From Flavobacterium sp. LC2016-13 (GTDB lineage: Bacteria > Bacteroidota > Bacteroidia > Flavobacteriales > Flavobacteriaceae): DNA of 64,000 nt. The notes below the pieces were generated by a model. It made no database searches, was not told the origin of the DNA, and worked only from the letters and a program-made list of their open reading frames with translations. The translations under genes and the position numbers were made by a program. The stretch covers positions 273,533 to 337,532 of the forward strand of contig NZ_WMDQ01000006.1 in the NCBI RefSeq assembly GCF_009707955.1. Reading direction: 5' to 3'. This document shows, piece after piece, positions 18,182-27,211 of this stretch. Each line of letters opens with the position of its first letter. Positions within the stretch are counted from its first letter, which is position 1.

Positions 18182-18450
18182 TATTTGAAAAACAGTAAAA
18201 TATGCAGTAAAATAAAAAATATGTTAATTTATTCGCAAAACAAAATTTTACTTATTACTGAAATTGAAGCGCTTAAAGATTTATTTTTGAAAATTTTACT
18301 CATTTTTAAATAAAAAAACAATACTTATCTGAATAAAAAACTTACAGAAATTCAAAAACTCAAGTTTAACAAAATATGTTAATTTTATCTAAAAATTGAA
18401 AGAAAAAATAACTTTTAAAAGTAAAATCTTACGAATGGTTTTTGAAGAGA

Positions 18451-20472
18451 TTAATGAGACATCCAAACTGTCATTTCTCCTTTGCCTTTATTGCCCCAAG
18501 CGAAGTATGGAATTAAATTAAAACTATATTCTTTAGCTGTTTTACTAGAGATTGGCTGATAAAGTTTTTTATCCCAAGAATAATCCTGAGCAATTTTTGA
18601 AGTTGCATTTATAGTCAACAACTTTCTGCTATCCAGCTCAATAAAACTTGTAGTAAATTGAGAATTTGCATTTAAAACAACATCATTAATACTTATATTA
18701 GCAGGAAGCTGATCTGACTCTAAACAATAAACAACCGGTCCTCTTTTTACCGCGATTTGATTCTTAATTTCTTCTACTAACGGATTTGCCTGCATTAATT
18801 CGACCGGCATTGGGATATTCAATTCAATAATATCTCCTTTTTTCCATTTTTGATTGATTTTGAAGTAAGTTCCGGAAACAACCTCATCATTAATTTTATT
18901 ATTATTTAATGAAATAATCGCTCCCTGACTCCATCCCGGAATTCTTAAGAAAAAAGCCTGAGCCTCTTTTGGCGCTTTTATAATTTTCAACACAATTTTT
19001 CCATCCCACGGATAATTCGTTTGTTGTTCTATTTCTATTTTCTGACCATCTGGCATTGTTGTTTTCAGTGTATTGCTTCCGTATAAATTGACATACAAAC
19101 CTTCTTTAGAAAAGCTGTAAGCATAATTACCAACTTCGGCAACAGTTCGTGTAACGTTTGGTGCGCAACAATTTGATAATGCAATATAGCTTTCGCGTTC
19201 TTTGCTCCATCGTTGTTTAAAAGGTAAATCCTTAGAAACATTCAACGGATTATTATAACAGAATCTTGTTCCTTCTAAACTAATTCCTGACAAAACACTA
19301 TTGTATAAAGCCAATTCTACAATATCTGCATATTTTGCATCGGCTGTAATTTGCAGCATTCTCCAATTCCACAACACATTACCAATATTGGCGCAGGTTT
19401 CTGTATGAGCTGTTGCATTTGGCAATTGAAATGGTCTTCCGTAAGCCTGATGAATTTTCTGAACATCGGTAGGATTATATGAAGTTCCGTCTGGAGAAAC
19501 ACCGTCGTACAATGCACCGCACGCTCCGGTAATGTACATTTTTCGGTACGTTACATCATCCCAAATAGATTCTAAATTCTCTAATAATTTCTTTTCTCCG
19601 GTTTCTGCATACAAATCGGCAACACCGGCATAAAGATAATTTGCTCTTACGGCATGACCCATTGCAGTAGTTTGTTGTCTAAACGGAATTCTGTCCTGAT
19701 TATCATCGGTTCCATCATTTGTGGTTCCTCTAATATCGATTAGATTATTGGCTAATTCTAAGTATTTTGGATCTTTTACGGTTCGGTACATTTCGACGAT
19801 TCCCATATAATGCGAAGGACAAATGGCATTTCTGGCTAATTCCGGTGAAGCTTTTTTATAAAAATCATACAAATAATCAGCAACTCCTTTTGCAATATTC
19901 AAGAAATTTGTTTTTCCCGTGGCACGATAATGTACACATGCAGCTGTCATCAAATGCCCCATGTTGTATTTTTCAAAACCCAATTGTTTTTTAACTTCTT
20001 CGGGACCCAAAGTTCCCCAGCGTTCGTCTATTAAAACCGGAGTATGAATATAACCGTCTTTGCGTTGTACTTTTGCAAAAAGCGCAATAGCTTCGTCCAT
20101 TTCGGCATCTAATTTCTTGTCTTTTGTTACCGCATAAGTCGCTGCCATTCCTTCAAAAATTTTATAAAAATCACCATCGTGAAATGAAGGTCCTTTAAAA
20201 ACTCCTTTTGTTAAACCCGCAGCAATTTCAAAATTTTGATAAGCATGAGAAATTGAATCGTTATGATACAAGTTCCACATATAAGGCAATGTGCTTTTGG
20301 TTTCTACATCAAACTGTTCTTTCCAGAAACCATCTGTCCATTTTACATCTTCCAGACCAACACTTTGTAATTTTGAATATGGACTTTGGGCATTCGCTAC
20401 CAAACCTTTATTCTGCGCCATAAAAGCTGTTGAAAAAAGTATAGTTGATAGTAATATGACTTGCTTTTTCAT
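18451..20472 (-). CDS. Secreted GH127 beta-L-arabinofuranosidase-type hydrolase (DUF1680)
   Basis: An (alpha/alpha)6-barrel retaining hydrolase that removes beta-L-arabinofuranose, or related sugars such as aceric acid in RG-II-type loci. Signal peptide 1-19 (ending AFMAQ). The zinc-thiolate catalytic site of the family is visible: HTETC (~residue 360; Glu and first Cys) and SNCCAPN (~435; zinc Cys and nucleophile Cys). GPSFHDGDFYKIFEG, YNMGHLMTAACVHY and NQDRIPF are further family blocks. Length 673 aa is normal. It is the last gene of the transcript that starts upstream of GH78. Confidence 0.93.
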   Translation of the reverse strand: MKKQVILLSTILFSTAFMAQNKGLVANAQSPYSKLQSVGLEDVKWTDGFWKEQFDVETKSTLPYMWNLYHNDSISHAYQNFEIAAGLTKGVFKGPSFHDGDFYKIFEGMAATYAVTKDKKLDAEMDEAIALFAKVQRKDGYIHTPVLIDERWGTLGPEEVKKQLGFEKYNMGHLMTAACVHYRATGKTNFLNIAKGVADYLYDFYKKASPELARNAICPSHYMGIVEMYRTVKDPKYLELANNLIDIRGTTNDGTDDNQDRIPFRQQTTAMGHAVRANYLYAGVADLYAETGEKKLLENLESIWDDVTYRKMYITGACGALYDGVSPDGTSYNPTDVQKIHQAYGRPFQLPNATAHTETCANIGNVLWNWRMLQITADAKYADIVELALYNSVLSGISLEGTRFCYNNPLNVSKDLPFKQRWSKERESYIALSNCCAPNVTRTVAEVGNYAYSFSKEGLYVNLYGSNTLKTTMPDGQKIEIEQQTNYPWDGKIVLKIIKAPKEAQAFFLRIPGWSQGAIISLNNNKINDEVVSGTYFKINQKWKKGDIIELNIPMPVELMQANPLVEEIKNQIAVKRGPVVYCLESDQLPANISINDVVLNANSQFTTSFIELDSRKLLTINATSKIAQDYSWDKKLYQPISSKTAKEYSFNLIPYFAWGNKGKGEMTVWMSH

Positions 20473-20584
20473 TTTGATTTGTTCTTGATATTGTGAATAT
20501 TGTGACGCGGATGAAACGGATTGCTAAAGCAAAACGCAGATTTATACGGGATTTTTTTATTTGCTTAAGCTATGTGTTGCAATT

Positions 20585-20685
20585 TTTCACGCAGATTTTG
20601 CAGATTTGAGCAGATCAGCGCAGATTTTAATTTAATAAGAAAGTAAATAAAAAAATCTGCCCAAATCTGCAAAATCTGCGTGAAA
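20585..20685. repeat. Perfect 24-bp inverted repeat of the CGCAGATTTTGC family
   Basis: The sequence at 20585-20608 (TTTCACGCAGATTTTGCAGA plus TTTG) is the exact reverse complement of 20662-20685, enclosing a third partial copy (CAGCGCAGATTTT). It fills the gap between GH127 and the modular PL1 gene. Confidence 0.9.
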
Positions 20686-20692
20686 CTATTTT

Positions 20693-23152
20693 TTATTTAA
20701 CGAAAAAATTAATTTTCCTGCTCATTGAATCTCCATCCGCATCTTTAACTGTAATTACGAAAGAAGCCAATCCTTTTCCGGTTGTATTGAATTCAATTGT
20801 ATTTCCTTTTACAGTAACTTTTCCGTTTTTAACTTCTGAAAAAGAATAAACCGGTTTGTTTTCATATCCTTTGAAATAATCAATTGCCGAAAGTTCTTTC
20901 TTCTCACCAGCGTTTATAAAATAATGAGGTTTTGACATCCAGTCTAAATATTCATCCAATTGTGTGTAACCGTCTTTATCAATATCTGAATTGGTATCTG
21001 AAAAATCTCCAGCTTTTGAGTTTTCATTTAAATTATGTGCTACTTCCCACCAGTTTGGCAATCCGTCATGGTCTGTATCCCAATCTGAAGAACGTTTTTC
21101 AGAAGCATATTCAGATGAATCTCCTAAATCTTTATCAGAATCGATCATTCCGCCTAAACCACTTTTACTTCCTTTAAAAGTAAAAGTTCCTTTAAGGGTT
21201 TCTCCAATAATTCTATTATCGTGTTTATCAAAAAAGGGTTCGCTTGCCCCAACATCCGAAAGGACATTTTTATAAGCTGCTTTTGCACTTTCGGTTTTTA
21301 CGAAAGATTCGAAAAATGGTTTATCAACAAAGGTTTCATACTTCACAATTTCATTATGTGAAATTGTAGCTGTTCTGCCTTTCTCCTGATTTTTTTCATC
21401 AAAATAGCCTTCCATAATATTACCTCTAAAATAATATTGTTGTTTTCCTTTTCCAACGCCTTCATGTTGTGCGTTTAAGGCGTAGAAGTATTTAGTCGAG
21501 GCGCCCGGTTTGTAATAATTATTTACAAAATTTACTTCGTTTGCTCCACCATCTGTAGTTCTTTGTCCCCAATTGTAAACCACATTATTTCTGATATCCA
21601 ATCTTCCTGTGTAATATCCATCTCCATTTAAACCACCACCAATACTCCAGTTACGGCCGTAATTGTGAGCCAATAAATTATGGTGAAAACTACCTATATC
21701 ACCGCCAATTGTAGCAGCAAATCCATGCATTTTTCCAACTTCATATTTGTCATGTCCAGCTACATTTAAAGCTTCAGAAATTAAAGTACGTTGCAATGTA
21801 ATATTGTGAGCACCGCGTGAACTAAAAGATTCATCAATTGTCCAGCTAATAGAACAATGGTCTATAATACTATGATTGGCACCTGTAAGTCCCATTCCGT
21901 CATAGGTTTTTCCGCTTCCAATTCTAACTTTCAAAAATCGGATAACACCATCATTTCCAGTTAGTCCAACCGGAGCTTTACTTATTGTAATTCCTTCGCC
22001 CGGAGCAGTTTGTCCGGCAATTGTGATATACGGATTATTTACTACCAAACGATCTTCTAATTTTATATTTCCGGAAACATTAAATACAATTGTTTTAGGC
22101 CCTGAGCCATCATTTACTGCAGCTCGAAAACTTCCCGGACCACTATCATTTAAGTTATCAACCTCAACAATTCTTCCGCCTCTTCCTCCAACAGCAAAAC
22201 GACCGTAACCTTCTGCTCCCGGAAAAGCCAATTGTGCAGGTTTGAATGACCAAACTTCTCCTAATGTTATATTTCCTTTATTATCGATTTCATCAACTCT
22301 CCAATAATAAGTTGTCATGCTGTATAAATCTGCTACAGTAAATTTAGTTTTGGTTTGTTTTCCTTTAAATTCGGCAGATTTTACTGTTGCATTTGTAATC
22401 GCATTTTTATTTGTTCCGAAGTATAAATTATGAGCAACCGCATCTTTTGATGATTCCCAATTTAGTATTAAACTTTTATCAACTACAACGTGCTCATTTG
22501 CATTTTCCGGTTTTGGAGAATGTGATTGTTTTTTCAGATTTGGTGTATCAATTTCAAAACCATTGATTACCAGTTGCTGAATTAAATCTGCAGATTTAGA
22601 ATCTAATTCAAAACGAATCACTACATCTTTTCCCGCTTGTGCATTAAATACAATATATGATGTCGCTGCATCGATTGTAGCATTTGCTCTGTTACTTGGT
22701 GTTACGGTTTCGGCTAATTTATCATTTACAAAAATTTTTACCGGAGCAAATGTTTTTCCTTCGACTTTATCAAAAGTGTTATGAAAAGTCAGTAACGAAT
22801 GTTGTCCTTCTTTTAATCCGCTTATTGTAAATTCTAAACTTTTATCGGTTACCAGACCATCACTTGCCAAACGGCTATAGAATGGCGCGCTCATTCCGAC
22901 TTTATACCATTTTGAAGAAAAATTTCCTTTTAATTTGAAGGTAACATTATTAAATGTTTTTTCAGCTTCGGTTTGTTCGCTAATAGGCCACGAACTGTAA
23001 TTAGGATCGCTTACTTCCTCTGTTCTTCGTCCCGAAAAATCGAAATCGACTTTAACAATTTGTCTTTCAGTTGTTTTATCAACTGATTGTGCTTGCCCGT
23101 TCGTTGCCAAAAGCATCGACAAAACTGCAGCACTTAATAATTTCTTTATCAT
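20693..23152 (-). CDS. Secreted modular PL1-family pectate lyase with N-terminal beta-sandwich and FnIII-like domains
   Basis: An 819-aa lyase with signal peptide (1-22, ending NGQAQ), an N-terminal beta-sandwich carbohydrate-binding-like domain (~30-205), an FnIII-like domain (~215-305; WRVDEIDNKGN), and a PL1 core starting AFPGAEGYGRFAVGGRGG (~309) with ITIAGQTAPGEGI, HSIIDHCSISWTIDES and GGDIGSFHHNLLAHN. An Asp-rich loop DWDTDHDGLPNWWE (~690) and a final beta-sandwich follow. It differs from the two susD-side lyases in having the extra N-terminal modules. Predicted to cleave the galacturonan backbone at the cell surface. Confidence 0.9.
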   Translation of the reverse strand: MIKKLLSAAVLSMLLATNGQAQSVDKTTERQIVKVDFDFSGRRTEEVSDPNYSSWPISEQTEAEKTFNNVTFKLKGNFSSKWYKVGMSAPFYSRLASDGLVTDKSLEFTISGLKEGQHSLLTFHNTFDKVEGKTFAPVKIFVNDKLAETVTPSNRANATIDAATSYIVFNAQAGKDVVIRFELDSKSADLIQQLVINGFEIDTPNLKKQSHSPKPENANEHVVVDKSLILNWESSKDAVAHNLYFGTNKNAITNATVKSAEFKGKQTKTKFTVADLYSMTTYYWRVDEIDNKGNITLGEVWSFKPAQLAFPGAEGYGRFAVGGRGGRIVEVDNLNDSGPGSFRAAVNDGSGPKTIVFNVSGNIKLEDRLVVNNPYITIAGQTAPGEGITISKAPVGLTGNDGVIRFLKVRIGSGKTYDGMGLTGANHSIIDHCSISWTIDESFSSRGAHNITLQRTLISEALNVAGHDKYEVGKMHGFAATIGGDIGSFHHNLLAHNYGRNWSIGGGLNGDGYYTGRLDIRNNVVYNWGQRTTDGGANEVNFVNNYYKPGASTKYFYALNAQHEGVGKGKQQYYFRGNIMEGYFDEKNQEKGRTATISHNEIVKYETFVDKPFFESFVKTESAKAAYKNVLSDVGASEPFFDKHDNRIIGETLKGTFTFKGSKSGLGGMIDSDKDLGDSSEYASEKRSSDWDTDHDGLPNWWEVAHNLNENSKAGDFSDTNSDIDKDGYTQLDEYLDWMSKPHYFINAGEKKELSAIDYFKGYENKPVYSFSEVKNGKVTVKGNTIEFNTTGKGLASFVITVKDADGDSMSRKINFFVK

Positions 23153-23171
23153 TTTTGAGTGGTAATGTTAG

Positions 23172-25502
23172 TTAGTTTAATTTTTTCTTTTCTTCTATTG
23201 AAATCCCTAAGAGATTTATAATGTCTTTTTGTCTTTCCTTCGGAACGACTTTTATACTATTTATTATCCCGTTTTTAAGTTCTGCTTCTACGGTTGTGTT
23301 TTGAGAAGCATGTAATTTAAAATGAACGTTCCAGTCTTTTGGCCAGGCCGGAAAAAGATAGATTTTACCATTTGCTTCCTGCAAAAGCATTTCCTGCATT
23401 CCTATCATTCCTGCGCCGCCCCAATTATGATCGGGAACCCAATCAAAACCCGGGCCCCAAAATGCGGGAAATCTTCGATCTGAATTAGCCATTTTTAAAG
23501 TATTATATTTTGCAGCTTCTTCTGTTAATCCTAATCTTGCTGAGAAAATATTGTCTTGTTTCCAACCAATATGACTTCTGAATTTAATTGCATCTGAATC
23601 ATATTTCCATGTATTTAAAGCAGTTTCAAGATCTGGCTTTCCAATTCCGTAAATTCCCCAAGGAAAAACCGGATATAATTGTGGCACTTCAGAATTATTT
23701 ACGCGTTCCCACGTTTTTGCCGGAACTAATACTTTGTGATTGTCAATTTCCCCAAAATTTAAAGGCGGAATCCTGGTTTGAAAACCTTTTAGATATTCTA
23801 AATCTTCTTTAGATAATTGTTCAGAAGAAAGATTTAAAAGATTTTCTGTAACAACTTTTAAAGCCGAAATTGTGCTGTTAGAATTATAAGTCATCTTATA
23901 CGTTTCGGCACCAGAACCCGGATAAAGAATTAATTTTCCATTTCCATCCAACCCTTTTCTTCCTCGTTGTTTGGCGAGATATTGATAATGCTCATCAAAA
24001 AAACGAAGACAGCTTATGATAAACGAATTGTATTTTTGAATATCTTCTCCGGCATATTCTTTTTGTTGTAACATCATTTGGCAAAACTCAAAAACAGTAT
24101 CCCATTCATATTCTAACCAAGCGTTATATTCCATTCCCGGATCGTAATCTGCTGGGCGTTTCCATTCGTATTCTGCAGGATTTGGTAAACCGAAATTTTC
24201 CAATTGTTCTGTAAACGATGCTCCGTTATGATTCCAATAAACCATACTTCTTAACTCGGCATTTTTCTGTAAACTCAGATAATAATTTAATTGCGATTTC
24301 ATCATATCAAAATCACCACTTTTCACCATCGGAAAATAAACCAATCGCTGGTTTTGAGCTGTCATTGTTCCGCCGCCCCAATTTCTGAAATCTGGTGTGA
24401 AATTTAAGTCCGGGTTTGTAAAAACAGGATCGACAGTAAAAAGTCCGCCGTTAAATTTTGTTGGATATTTTCCGTAAGCATTACAACCTAACATATATCG
24501 GAATAATTGATAATTTTGACCCATTTGATAAACTGAATCTTTCTCAATCGATTGATTTTTTTGAGTAAAAATAAAACTGCGGTTCCAGAAATCATTCCAC
24601 CATTTTATAGTGTTTTTTTCTGCTTGTTTTGAAGTGTTTTTATTTGCAGAAATTTGATTTTTCAAACCATTATTCCAAGCCTCAAAATCAGATTGGCTTG
24701 TATTTAAATAAAGTTCTAATGAATGTTTTTTTGAAGGTTTTATACTCGAAAGATTAAAACCTTTAAAATCTGTATTTTGATAAGTTCCTGAATAAGTTCC
24801 GTCTGGTTTTAAGTTACTTCCCGTAATAAATCCGCCAAAAGTCAAATTCGCCAACGGATTCATCATTTGATCTTTTACCGATTCCATTTTTTGTTGCTTT
24901 ACAGTAACATCAAAAACAGTATTTTCTCTATTTCTGTGATAAAATTTTATACCGCTGTTTTCAAATGAAATCGAATCTTTGTATGTGATTATTTCTCCTT
25001 GCGGCGCCCATTTATAAGAATTGGCATTATTTGCTTTTCCTTTGGATTCTCTGTTTTTATAACGCCAGCTTTCATAAGAAGCCGTCATTTTTAATGCATT
25101 TCTACTTTCTAAATCGAAATGAATTATCGGTTTAAAAACGTCTACCCAAAGTTTGATTTTTGTATTATTCTGATCAATTAAAATATAACCGTCCTGCAAA
25201 ACCAATTCCTGATGAAAACCTTCGTTATCCTTAAACGGATTTGGCATTAAAGTTACTTTTACACGGCCTAATTTCAGCAAAGTATTGTGTTCATCAAAAG
25301 TGCCGCTTCTTGAAAAATAAAAATATAAATCTCCTTTTTCTACCCAAACATTCAAACCAATGTCGCCACCGCCCAAAGGCATCGATTCTGATGCATTGTT
25401 ACTTTGCGTATTCCAAACCTGATTGTAATTTTTAAGCACAGGAATTTGTGCTTTAGCTAAAAGCATTGAAAAGAGAAAAAATAAAATTATTGTATTTTTC
25501 AC
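23172..25502 (-). CDS. Secreted DUF5703 protein, GH95-like (alpha/alpha)6-barrel hydrolase
   Basis: 776 aa with signal peptide 1-18 (ending LLAKA). The N-terminal part (YNQVWNTQSNNASESMPLGGGDIGLNVW) is the DUF5703 signature, related in pattern to the N-terminal beta domain of GH95 (PLGNGxxG). The middle and C-terminal parts show helix-barrel features: RNWGGGTMTAQNQRLVYFPM, YWNHNGASFTEQ, EYNAWLEYEWDTVFEFCQMML and DWVPDHNWGGAGMIGMQEML. GH95 enzymes remove alpha-L-fucose or alpha-L-galactose, so a similar role on RG-II/RG-I side chains is possible. No catalytic residue can be assigned with confidence. Confidence 0.75.
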   Translation of the reverse strand: MKNTIILFFLFSMLLAKAQIPVLKNYNQVWNTQSNNASESMPLGGGDIGLNVWVEKGDLYFYFSRSGTFDEHNTLLKLGRVKVTLMPNPFKDNEGFHQELVLQDGYILIDQNNTKIKLWVDVFKPIIHFDLESRNALKMTASYESWRYKNRESKGKANNANSYKWAPQGEIITYKDSISFENSGIKFYHRNRENTVFDVTVKQQKMESVKDQMMNPLANLTFGGFITGSNLKPDGTYSGTYQNTDFKGFNLSSIKPSKKHSLELYLNTSQSDFEAWNNGLKNQISANKNTSKQAEKNTIKWWNDFWNRSFIFTQKNQSIEKDSVYQMGQNYQLFRYMLGCNAYGKYPTKFNGGLFTVDPVFTNPDLNFTPDFRNWGGGTMTAQNQRLVYFPMVKSGDFDMMKSQLNYYLSLQKNAELRSMVYWNHNGASFTEQLENFGLPNPAEYEWKRPADYDPGMEYNAWLEYEWDTVFEFCQMMLQQKEYAGEDIQKYNSFIISCLRFFDEHYQYLAKQRGRKGLDGNGKLILYPGSGAETYKMTYNSNSTISALKVVTENLLNLSSEQLSKEDLEYLKGFQTRIPPLNFGEIDNHKVLVPAKTWERVNNSEVPQLYPVFPWGIYGIGKPDLETALNTWKYDSDAIKFRSHIGWKQDNIFSARLGLTEEAAKYNTLKMANSDRRFPAFWGPGFDWVPDHNWGGAGMIGMQEMLLQEANGKIYLFPAWPKDWNVHFKLHASQNTTVEAELKNGIINSIKVVPKERQKDIINLLGISIEEKKKLN

Positions 25503-25594
25503 ACTTATTTATTTAGACGTAAAATTACTTAAAAATGGAGAACCACTTTATATTTTAATATTTTATAATCTTGTATTTTTTCTGTTAAGGAAAG

Positions 25595-25623
25595 ACCTGA
25601 CAGCTATTAGGTAGCTGCCAGGT
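25595..25623. repeat. Hairpin ACCTGACAGCTA...TAGCTGCCAGGT
   Basis: Two 12-nt arms pair with one mismatch around a 5-nt loop, between the DUF5703 and acetylesterase genes. It may be a transcript-stabilising hairpin or weak terminator after the esterase gene; the U-tract on the minus strand is poor. Confidence 0.6.
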
Positions 25624-25702
25624 TTTATCCAAATTTTAACTAATCAATTTTTAACAATTAATGAATTGATTAGACTAGATAAATTATAAAAGGTTTAATC
25701 GA

Positions 25703-27136
25703 CTACCATTCATTTGTTCGAAAAGATGAAACCGGCAATCCTCCCGTACTAAAAAGTTCTGCTTTTACAAAGTCTTTCCATAAATAACGAACGGCAACTG
25801 GCTTAGTTACTTTATCAGAAGTTAATACCACCGATTTTCTTCGAACCACTGTTTTCGCTGGATAAAACACTTTATCTTCTCCTGCAATTTCAAAACCTGT
25901 TACTTCTTTCTCATAAGATGTAATTCCGTTGGCAACATCATCAAAAGAAACGGTTACTGAACCATCTTTTATTTCCATCGATTTATATTTCGGACTTTCA
26001 AATTCAAAACCTTCAATTCCGTATGTTCTCGCCAAAGCCTGAAAAGCCAATCGGTTTCCTCCTTTTTCCTTGTCCATTGGGTGAATGTTATTTTCTTCTC
26101 CAATATCCATCAAAACTGCCATTCCTGAATTCGGAATTTCCTTTGAAGCATTCAATTGTGCTTCTCTTATATAAGCTGAATTGTATTTTTCTAAATAATC
26201 TTTTGGATGAAATGACGCATAATTAAACGGTGCAATCTGAGCGAAATAAAAAGGAAAATCTCCTTGTTTCCATAACGTTCTCCAACTACTTACCATTTTT
26301 TTCATTAAAGCGGTATATTCAGAAGCTCTTTCGTAATTTGATTCTCCCTGATACCAAATGCAGCCTTTTATTCCGTAACCAATTACCGGCGAAAGCATTC
26401 CGTTAAACAAAGTTGTCGGTACACGATTTGGGTCTTTTGCTAATTCTTCTTTTGTTGTTGGAATTTTAGCGCTTGCAAAATCTTTCAGCATTTCCTGATT
26501 CATCCAGGCTTCCATACTTGAACCTCCGTATGAAACATGAATTAATCCAACCGGAACATCTAAAACTTCCTGCAAAAGTGAACCGAAATACCAAGCCGTT
26601 GCACTAAAATTAGCGGTAGATTTTGGCGAAGCAATTTCCCATTTTCCTTCAAAATCTTGTAAAGGTTCTAAAACTGTCGCTCTCGGAACCGTAATTAAAC
26701 GAATGTTTTTATTGGTCGATCTTACGATAATTTCATTTCCGTTTTTTACTGGCTGACCCTGAAAACCTTTCAAAGGCATTTCCATATTTGATTGTCCTGA
26801 ACACAACCAAACTTCACCAATTAATATGTTTTTAATGATTATCTTTTCGGTTCCTTCTGTTACTTCAATCGTAAATGGCCCGCCTGCAACAGGAGTTTGC
26901 AAAGCAACATTCCATTTGCCTTGATTGTCTGCTTTTGCTTTATAGATTTTAGCGTTCCACGAAGTTTTTATGGTAATATTTCCGTTCTTCTCTGCCCAGC
27001 CCCACATTGGCGCATTCGACTTTTGCTGCAACATCATATTATCCGAAAACAAAGCCGGTAATTTGATTTTTGCACTGGTTTGAAAGCTTCCTAAAACAAC
27101 AAGAAGCGCGATTATTAAATTTTTAAAATGTTTCAT
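25703..27136 (-). CDS. Secreted SGNH-type acetylesterase (sialate O-acetylesterase-like)
   Basis: Removes acetyl groups, here most likely from pectin oligosaccharides. Start 27136 (MKHFKNLIIALLVV, signal peptide ending FQTSAK) is preferred to the ORF start 7 codons earlier. SGNH motifs: VWLCSGQSNMEMP with the nucleophile Ser (~residue 115), YGGSSMEAW (~210), CIWYQGESNYERA (~265) and MDIGEENNIHPMDK (~345) supplying Asp/His. Length ~477 aa matches the sialate-O-acetylesterase-like esterases abundant in Bacteroidota PULs. It precedes DUF5703 and follows the GH106-type gene. True substrate unknown. Confidence 0.88.
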   Translation of the reverse strand: MKHFKNLIIALLVVLGSFQTSAKIKLPALFSDNMMLQQKSNAPMWGWAEKNGNITIKTSWNAKIYKAKADNQGKWNVALQTPVAGGPFTIEVTEGTEKIIIKNILIGEVWLCSGQSNMEMPLKGFQGQPVKNGNEIIVRSTNKNIRLITVPRATVLEPLQDFEGKWEIASPKSTANFSATAWYFGSLLQEVLDVPVGLIHVSYGGSSMEAWMNQEMLKDFASAKIPTTKEELAKDPNRVPTTLFNGMLSPVIGYGIKGCIWYQGESNYERASEYTALMKKMVSSWRTLWKQGDFPFYFAQIAPFNYASFHPKDYLEKYNSAYIREAQLNASKEIPNSGMAVLMDIGEENNIHPMDKEKGGNRLAFQALARTYGIEGFEFESPKYKSMEIKDGSVTVSFDDVANGITSYEKEVTGFEIAGEDKVFYPAKTVVRRKSVVLTSDKVTKPVAVRYLWKDFVKAELFSTGGLPVSSFRTNEW

Positions 27137-27152
27137 TATATGATGCTTTTTT

Positions 27153-27211
27153 GCCACGAATTCACGAATTATTCTTCATTATAATTTTAAAATAATTCGT
27201 GAATTCGTGGC
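27153..27211. repeat. Perfect 21-bp inverted repeat GCCACGAATTCACGAATTATT overlapping a stop codon
   Basis: The sequence starting GCCACGAATTCACGAATTAT at 27153-27173 is exactly mirrored at 27191-27211. The right arm reaches the stop codon of the GH106-type gene. Its U-run would suit a plus-strand terminator, but flanking genes are minus-strand, so it is more likely a dispersed repeat (compare 4700-4832). Confidence 0.85.

Larger units (their letters stand above)
17891..18450. other. Gene-free 560-bp region between GH127 and susC
   Basis: Besides the susC promoter it holds a candidate terminator (18145-18181) and two copies of AAAATATGTTAATTT ~154 bp apart (about 18217-18231 and 18371-18385) whose role is unknown. 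No open frame with coding character was found on either strand. The ~110-nt leader of susC could hold regulatory structure but no known riboswitch is recognised. Confidence 0.6.

Noticed and set aside
18217..18385. Direct repeat AAAATATGTTAATTT as an operator pair
   Set aside because: Two copies 154 bp apart in very A/T-rich DNA; could be chance and no promoter lies beside either copy.
27153..27211. Terminator of the GH106-type gene
   Set aside because: The stem is perfect but the T-run is on the plus strand while the gene is on the minus strand, so it is listed as a repeat. The hairpin at 49776-49831 has the same problem.
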